Below are positions 60,403-64,000 of a DNA stretch of 64,000 nucleotides, piece after piece. The notes under the pieces are model-generated. The model ran no database searches. It saw only the letters and a program-made list of their open reading frames with translations, and was not told the DNA's origin. The translations under genes were made by a program, and so were the position numbers. The first letter of the stretch is position 1. Every line of letters starts with the position of its first letter. The stretch comes from Mycobacterium sp. ST-F2 (lineage in GTDB: Bacteria; Actinomycetota; Actinomycetes; Mycobacteriales; Mycobacteriaceae). The stretch lies in the NCBI RefSeq assembly GCF_001905655.1, contig NZ_JMHT01000008.1, positions 1 through 64,000 of the forward strand, written 5' to 3'.

Positions 60403-61818
60403 ATGACGAATCACCCGAGGTACTCGCAGCAGCCCGAGTCCGGTCGGCGTCCTGATTCCTATCAGTCCGCGCCCGGCTACGGCGCGTCGCCGCAGCAGGG
60501 GTCGTCATACGACTGGCGCTACGCCGGCCAGCAGCAGAACACCGGGCAGTACCCCACGGGCAGTTACTCGACCGGTCAGTACCAGACGGGGCCGCAGCAG
60601 ACCGGTTCGTACACCACCGGCCAGTACTCGACGGGCCAGTACGGCTCGCAGCCGTACGACCCGTACCGCAACGGGTCGCCGAACGGTCGGCCTTCGATCG
60701 CGCCCCGGCCGCAAAACCGTTCCCGCACAGGGCCTCTGATCGCCGGTATGGCGGCGGTGGCACTGGTGTCCGCGGGTATCGGCGGCGGCATCGTGATGCT
60801 GGCGCAGCCCGACTACTCGAGCAGCTCGACCTCGTTGGGCGGTTCGGCGCGCGGACAGCACGCCGGGAATGCGCCGATCGGTTCGGTGGAGCAGGTCGCC
60901 GCCAAGGTGGTGCCCAGTGTCGTGAAACTCGAGACCGACATGGGCCGGGCCTCCGAGGAGGGCTCGGGCATCATCCTGTCCGCCGACGGGCTCATCCTCA
61001 CCAACAACCACGTGGTGGCCGGTGCCAAAGACGCCCCGCCGCCCGGGGCTCCGCCGGTGCAGACCAAGGTCACGTTCAACACCGGTAGCACCGCGACGTT
61101 CCAGATCGTCGGGACGGATCCGAGCAGTGACATCGCAGTCGTGCGGGCCAAGGGCGTCTCGGGCCTGACGCCCATCTCGCTGGGATCGTCGTCCAACCTG
61201 GTGGTGGGCCAGCAGGTGGTGGCCGTCGGTTCGCCGCTGGGTCTGCAGGGCACGGTGACCGAGGGCATCATCAGCTCGCTGAATCGCCCCGTCGCCGCCG
61301 GCGGCGACGCCAAGAACCAGAACACCGTGCTGGACGCCATCCAGACCGACGCCGCGATCAACCCCGGCAACTCTGGTGGCGCGCTGGTCAACATGAGCGG
61401 CGAACTTGTCGGCATCAACTCGGCGATCGCGACGCTCGGTGGGGATTCCGGCCAGTCGCAGAGCGGTTCGATCGGCCTGGGCTTCGCGATTCCGGTGGAC
61501 CAGGCCAAGCGCATCGCCGACGAGCTGATCAAGAACGGCATCGCCAGCCATGCGTCGCTCGGCGTGCAGGTGGGTAATGACAAGGCCATCGACGGGGCCA
61601 AGATCGTCGACGTCACCAACGGTGGGGCGGCGCAGTCGGCCGGTCTGCCGAGTGGTGTGGTGGTGACCAAGGTGGACGACCGGGTGATCAGCAGCGCCGA
61701 CGCGCTGGTGGCCGCCGTGCGCTCGAAGGCGCCCGGCGACAAGGTCACGTTGACCTACCTCGACACCGCGGGCAAACCGCAGACCGTTCAGGTGACCCTG
61801 GGAAAGGCGCAACAGTGA
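60403..61818 (+). CDS. pepD: Serine protease PepD (HtrA-like)
   Basis: This 471-residue HtrA protease has a cytosolic Tyr/Gln-rich N-terminus with about seven TG(Q/S)Y units (residues ~45-85) and one TM helix (GPLIAGMAAVALVSAGIGGGIVML). The trypsin-like domain carries triad H203 (LTNNHVVAG), D243 (DPSSDIAVVR) and S324 (INPGNSGGALV), followed by a C-terminal PDZ domain (SLGVQVGNDK onward). It degrades misfolded envelope proteins and feeds back on MprB/SigE. The start is the ATG after AGGAAGAG; an ORF open upstream would overlap mprB. Confidence 0.94.
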   Translation: MTNHPRYSQQPESGRRPDSYQSAPGYGASPQQGSSYDWRYAGQQQNTGQYPTGSYSTGQYQTGPQQTGSYTTGQYSTGQYGSQPYDPYRNGSPNGRPSIAPRPQNRSRTGPLIAGMAAVALVSAGIGGGIVMLAQPDYSSSSTSLGGSARGQHAGNAPIGSVEQVAAKVVPSVVKLETDMGRASEEGSGIILSADGLILTNNHVVAGAKDAPPPGAPPVQTKVTFNTGSTATFQIVGTDPSSDIAVVRAKGVSGLTPISLGSSSNLVVGQQVVAVGSPLGLQGTVTEGIISSLNRPVAAGGDAKNQNTVLDAIQTDAAINPGNSGGALVNMSGELVGINSAIATLGGDSGQSQSGSIGLGFAIPVDQAKRIADELIKNGIASHASLGVQVGNDKAIDGAKIVDVTNGGAAQSAGLPSGVVVTKVDDRVISSADALVAAVRSKAPGDKVTLTYLDTAGKPQTVQVTLGKAQQ

Positions 61819-62363
61819 TGAGTGCAGGGCCGAGTTCGATGTCAGAGGCGGGATATACGGTGACAGGCATGGAACAGGCAGGGGAATTGGCCGGGCGCGC
61901 ACTCGTCGTGGTCGTGGATGACCGGACCGCGCACGGCGAAGAGGATCACAGCGGCCCGTTGGTCACCGAGTTGCTCGGTGAGGCCGGCTTCCTTGTTGAC
62001 GGTGTCGTCGTGGTCCCGGCCGACGAGGTCGAGATTCGCAACGCCCTCAACACTGCAGTGATCGGTGGCGTCGACCTGGTCATCTCCGTCGGCGGCACCG
62101 GCGTCAGCCCCCGTGATGTCACACCGGAAGCCACTCGCACCATGCTCGATCGCGAGCTGCTCGGTATCGCCGAGGCGCTGCGGTCGTCGGGCCTGGCCGC
62201 GGGTGTTTCGGACGCGGGGCTCTCCCGCGGCCTGGCCGGTGTCTCGGGAAGCACGCTGGTGGTCAACATCGCGGGCTCCCGCGCGTCGGTGCGTGACGGC
62301 ATGGCGACGCTGGGGCCGTTGGCGGCGTACATCATCGCGCAGCTCTCGAGCCTCGATATCTGA
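61818..62363 (+). CDS. moaB2: MogA/MoaB-family molybdenum cofactor protein
   Basis: This 181-residue protein of the MPT-binding fold has RALVVVVDDRTAHGEEDHSGPLVTELLGEAGF, LVISVGGTGVSPRDVTPEAT and GVSGSTLVVNIAGSRASVRDGM. This is typical of MoaB/Mog adenylyltransferase-type proteins of molybdopterin synthesis. In mycobacteria this gene also follows pepD, and the counterpart interacts with MprB/PepD signalling by location only. A GTG three bases upstream overlaps the pepD stop. Confidence 0.9.
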   Translation: MSAGPSSMSEAGYTVTGMEQAGELAGRALVVVVDDRTAHGEEDHSGPLVTELLGEAGFLVDGVVVVPADEVEIRNALNTAVIGGVDLVISVGGTGVSPRDVTPEATRTMLDRELLGIAEALRSSGLAAGVSDAGLSRGLAGVSGSTLVVNIAGSRASVRDGMATLGPLAAYIIAQLSSLDI

Positions 62364-62404
62364 TAGCTGAGCCCCGCCGGGGCGGTCGGTCGAACGGAGC
62401 AGTC

Positions 62405-62476
62405 ATGAGGTTCGTCCAACTTGAACGATTCATTTCAGCAAAATGTGATCTTAGTCACACCAAGGGAGGTCTGTGA
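62405..62476 (+). CDS. Possible 23-codon leader ORF
   Basis: ATG follows GGAGCAGTC and reads MRFVQLERFISAKCDLSHTKGGL to a TGA that overlaps the next ATG as TGATG. The good ribosome site and exact coupling suggest an upstream ORF. However, a CRP-type palindrome lies within it and may be the real reason for conservation. Coding status is uncertain. Confidence 0.35.
   Translation: MRFVQLERFISAKCDLSHTKGGL
62444..62459. promoter_or_regulatory. CRP-type binding site (perfect)
   Basis: TGTGA-TCTTAG-TCACA is a perfect TGTGA-N6-TCACA palindrome, the consensus of mycobacterial Crp (Rv3676). It is 17 bp upstream of the 51-codon gene start, where bound Crp would cover the promoter or block elongation. 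Confidence 0.7.
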
Positions 62477-62631
62477 TGAGTGATACACAGCCCTCGCGCG
62501 ACTTAGTTAACAAGGTGTTCGGCGACGTGTTACCGGACATCACCCGGGACGAATGTAACGAGCCGTCGTCGTCCGCGGATGGTGACCGGGATCGCTGGCT
62601 ACGGGAAAACGTCCCGCCGCACCATTCCTGA
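62476..62631 (+). CDS. Conserved small acidic protein (51 aa)
   Basis: The product starts MSDTQPSRDLVNKVFGDVLPD and ends DRDRWLRENVPPHHS. The pattern VFGDVLP...D.DRWLRxN.PPHH recurs, from memory, in small actinobacterial proteins of unknown function. GGGAGGTCTGTG precedes the ATG as a strong ribosome site. No membrane segment; one cysteine. It is too short for most gene callers. A Crp-type site lies directly upstream. Confidence 0.7.
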   Translation: MSDTQPSRDLVNKVFGDVLPDITRDECNEPSSSADGDRDRWLRENVPPHHS

Positions 62632-62975
62632 GCACCGGCTTTCGCCGACAGTGCGTCGTAGACCGCATTAACTCGCGATTACGCCGGTCAGCGACCTCGT
62701 TGAGCCCATGTTTCAGCCCTGTTTCGGCCTAACCGGCCAGTAGGGTCGGCCGCAGCGTGCAGCGAGTTCCCAGCAAACTTTTCCGCATCGGGAATATATG
62801 CGCGGTCTTTATGCCGTTCGCATTGCCGGACAGTCCGTACGCCGATATCTTCCTCGTGTCAACGATGAGCAATAGGTAAGAGCAACATGTGAAGTTCGCC
62901 TGTACGGCGCACATGAAGGTCTTGCGACGGTCGCGCGGTCAGCTTGCTGGCACCGCCTACTGAGCTAGGGAGAAT
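62632..62975. other. Intergenic region without a supported gene
   Basis: This 344-bp, AT-richer region lies between the 51-codon gene and a small ORF at 62976. In M. tuberculosis mscL would follow moaB2 here, but I see no mscL-like sequence. A 61-codon minus-strand frame (62729-62914) has odd composition and no ribosome site. No tRNA-like cloverleaf was found. Confidence 0.5.
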
Positions 62976-63092
62976 ATGAAGGTATTCAGTCGGGTGCTGG
63001 TGGCACTGGTGTTGCTCGTCGCTGAGGGTGCAAAGGATGGCGTCATTCTCGTTGCCGGTGATGTCGAAGTGATGAAGGCCCTGCCCGCGTGA
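62976..63092 (+). CDS. Possible 38-aa hydrophobic peptide
   Basis: GGGAGAAT precedes an ATG; the product starts MKVFSRVLVALVLLVAEGAKDG and is mostly one hydrophobic segment. Its last codons and TGA lie inside a perfect terminator hairpin. It could be a small membrane peptide or the start of a gene cut by nearby insertion. No family was recognised. Confidence 0.3.
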   Translation: MKVFSRVLVALVLLVAEGAKDGVILVAGDVEVMKALPA

Positions 63093-63105
63093 GCGGGCAG
63101 GGCCT
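63076..63105. terminator. Perfect 13-bp terminator hairpin
   Basis: AGGCCCTGCCCGC and GCGGGCAGGGCCT pair perfectly around a GTGA loop (63089-63092). It lacks a T-run. It separates the small plus-strand ORF from the convergent transposon ATPase gene. Confidence 0.8.
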
Positions 63106-63158
63106 TGGTCGGATCGGTGACGGCGTCGTCGGGTCGGTGACGTCGCGTGGTTAGTGAT

Positions 63159-63974
63159 TCAGTCGTGGCCGGTTTCGGTGACGGCGATGCGAGCTGATTT
63201 CTCGTCGACGATCGCTGTCTTGGCGGCGAAGGCGGCGGTCAGGGCGTGTAGGGCGAGGTTGTTGACTGCGCGTGGGTATCCGCGTGCGGCGTTGTGGATC
63301 ACGGTGATCGCGTCGTCGGAGAACAGCGGGTCGGTGCGGCCGGCGACCTTGGCGTGATGGCCGATGTAGTCGGCGGTATCGGCAGGTGTCATCCCGGCCA
63401 GGGCATAGCGCACGGCGATGCGTTGATCGAGTGCGGCCAGCACGCCCAGGCGTAGTCGTTGACGCAGGGTGGGTTGTCCGACCAGCAACGCGGCGAACGG
63501 TGACCCGCTGTCCATGTCGTGGTTGGTGAGCATGCGGATGGCTTCCATTTGCGCGTTGTCGAGCAGGTGAGCTTCATCGATGACCACGACCGGGGTTCGG
63601 CCGCGTTCGGCGTGCTCGGCGGCCAGCGCGTCGGCGGCTTGCGGGGCCAGGGTAGCGGTGTAGAAACTGGGCACCCGCCCCAGTGCTGTGACGATGTGGT
63701 GCAGCATGCCGCGTACTCCGACTGAGGGGTTGGGTAGGTAGATGATGACGTGGCGCGCCGGATCCAGGGCGGCGGTCGCGGCGCGGATCGCCACAGTCTT
63801 GCCGGCGCCGACTTCTCCGGTGATGACTCCGATAGCGTGCTGATCCACACACCAGGAGATCCGGGCGACGGCTTCGGCGTGGCCGGGGTGGCGGTGCAGC
63901 ATCGCCGGGGCCAAACCCCGCCCGAACGGCATCCGGGTGAAGCCGTAATAGGATTGCAGCCGTTCGATACTCAT
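63159..63974 (-). CDS. ExeA/TniB-like transposition ATPase
   Basis: This 271-residue AAA ATPase starts MSIERLQSYYGFTRMPFGRGLAPAML. It has Walker A GEVGAGKTVAIRAA, Walker B PVVVIDEAHLLDNAQMEAIRML, sensor VGQPTLRQRLRLGVLAALDQRIAVRY and a helical lid (GYPRAVNNLALHALTAAF). This is the ExeA-like ATPase found beside DDE transposases, analogous to IstB/TniB/MuB target-selection proteins. Its ATG overlaps the stop of the upstream gene (ATGA), as expected for a transposase-ATPase operon. Confidence 0.85.
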   Translation of the reverse strand: MSIERLQSYYGFTRMPFGRGLAPAMLHRHPGHAEAVARISWCVDQHAIGVITGEVGAGKTVAIRAATAALDPARHVIIYLPNPSVGVRGMLHHIVTALGRVPSFYTATLAPQAADALAAEHAERGRTPVVVIDEAHLLDNAQMEAIRMLTNHDMDSGSPFAALLVGQPTLRQRLRLGVLAALDQRIAVRYALAGMTPADTADYIGHHAKVAGRTDPLFSDDAITVIHNAARGYPRAVNNLALHALTAAFAAKTAIVDEKSARIAVTETGHD

Positions 63975-64000
63975 GCTGATGCCTCGTCCTGGTCGTCGAT
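63971..64000 (-). CDS. C-terminal end of an upstream gene, probably transposase (partial)
   Basis: Nine codons reading IDDQDEASA and a TGA overlap the ATPase start. The gene continues beyond the window. By family context it should be the DDE transposase of the element; nothing in these nine residues proves it. Confidence 0.4.
   Translation of the reverse strand: MDDQDEASA

Noticed and set aside
60520..60660. CRISPR-like periodic repeat in the 5' part of pepD
   Set aside because: The periodicity is codon repetition encoding TG(Q/S)Y units; no spacers, no palindromic direct repeats, no cas genes.
62729..62914. 61-codon minus-strand frame in the moaB2-transposon gap
   Set aside because: No ribosome site, atypical Cys/Ile-rich composition and no recognisable relatives.

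Overview
The window is chromosomal DNA of a mycobacterium, most likely a fast-growing Mycolicibacterium-type species. It is GC-rich, genes are dense, and many are joined by ATGA or GTGA start/stop overlaps. From 0.4 to 62.4 kb the gene order follows, from memory, Mycobacterium tuberculosis Rv0937c-Rv0984: ku/ligD, an F420-type oxidoreductase, an Fpg/Nei glycosylase, pgi, chorismate mutase, uvrD1, an M23 peptidase, sucCD, purNH, a MoxR/VWA pair, the acc/fadE/AtuA operon, rpmF, mprAB, pepD and moaB2. The lineage-specific parts sit between these anchors.

Layout. 0-0.4 kb: a short-chain dehydrogenase cut off at a CTAG, apparently by an insertion sequence. 0.4-6.6 kb: the Ku/LigD end-joining pair; a TetR-VOC-HhH-rnhA operon whose genes overlap by ATGA; and a divergent acyl-CoA dehydrogenase. 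6.6-11.9 kb: a likely inserted segment bounded by two copies of the acyl-CoA dehydrogenase 3' end. It carries a membrane protein, a PAP2 phosphatase, a 55-residue secreted peptide, and a two-component system whose regulator and kinase genes converge and overlap. 11.9-23.3 kb: F420 oxidoreductase, AurF-like diiron oxygenase, cobF, a FUSC transporter-like protein, an Fpg/Nei glycosylase, a secreted chorismate mutase, pgi, a semialdehyde dehydrogenase and a cytosolic chorismate mutase. 23.5-36.4 kb: uvrD1, M23 peptidase, sucCD, a pair of AAA ATPases behind four 16-bp iterons, a thiolase-like protein and two more luciferase-like oxidoreductases. 36.5-49 kb: envelope proteins, purNH, mqo, a LysR regulator, an esterase, the MoxR/VWA pair and a DUF1707 protein. 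49-57.6 kb: a six-gene acyl-CoA carboxylation/oxidation operon resembling the acyclic-terpene (Atu) pathway. 57.8-62.4 kb: rpmF and the MprAB-PepD envelope stress module. 62.4-64 kb: small ORFs, a CRP-type site, and the end of a transposon with an ExeA/TniB-like ATPase.

How things work together. Ku, LigD and UvrD1 are double-strand break repair factors. KstR-type operators (TNNAACNNGTTNNA) precede the broken dehydrogenase and two F420-type oxidoreductases, pointing to sterol-catabolism control. Two identical MprA-type boxes precede mprA and pepD. Sequence structure that the genes do not explain includes: four copies of a ~55-bp palindrome whose outer ends are the stop codons of two convergent genes; an aromatic-codon leader peptide with alternative hairpins upstream of chorismate mutase; a periodic TGTACGT operator upstream of the ATPase pair; and an inverted 65-bp repeat cluster at 48.3-48.5 kb. 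No tRNA, rRNA or CRISPR array was seen.
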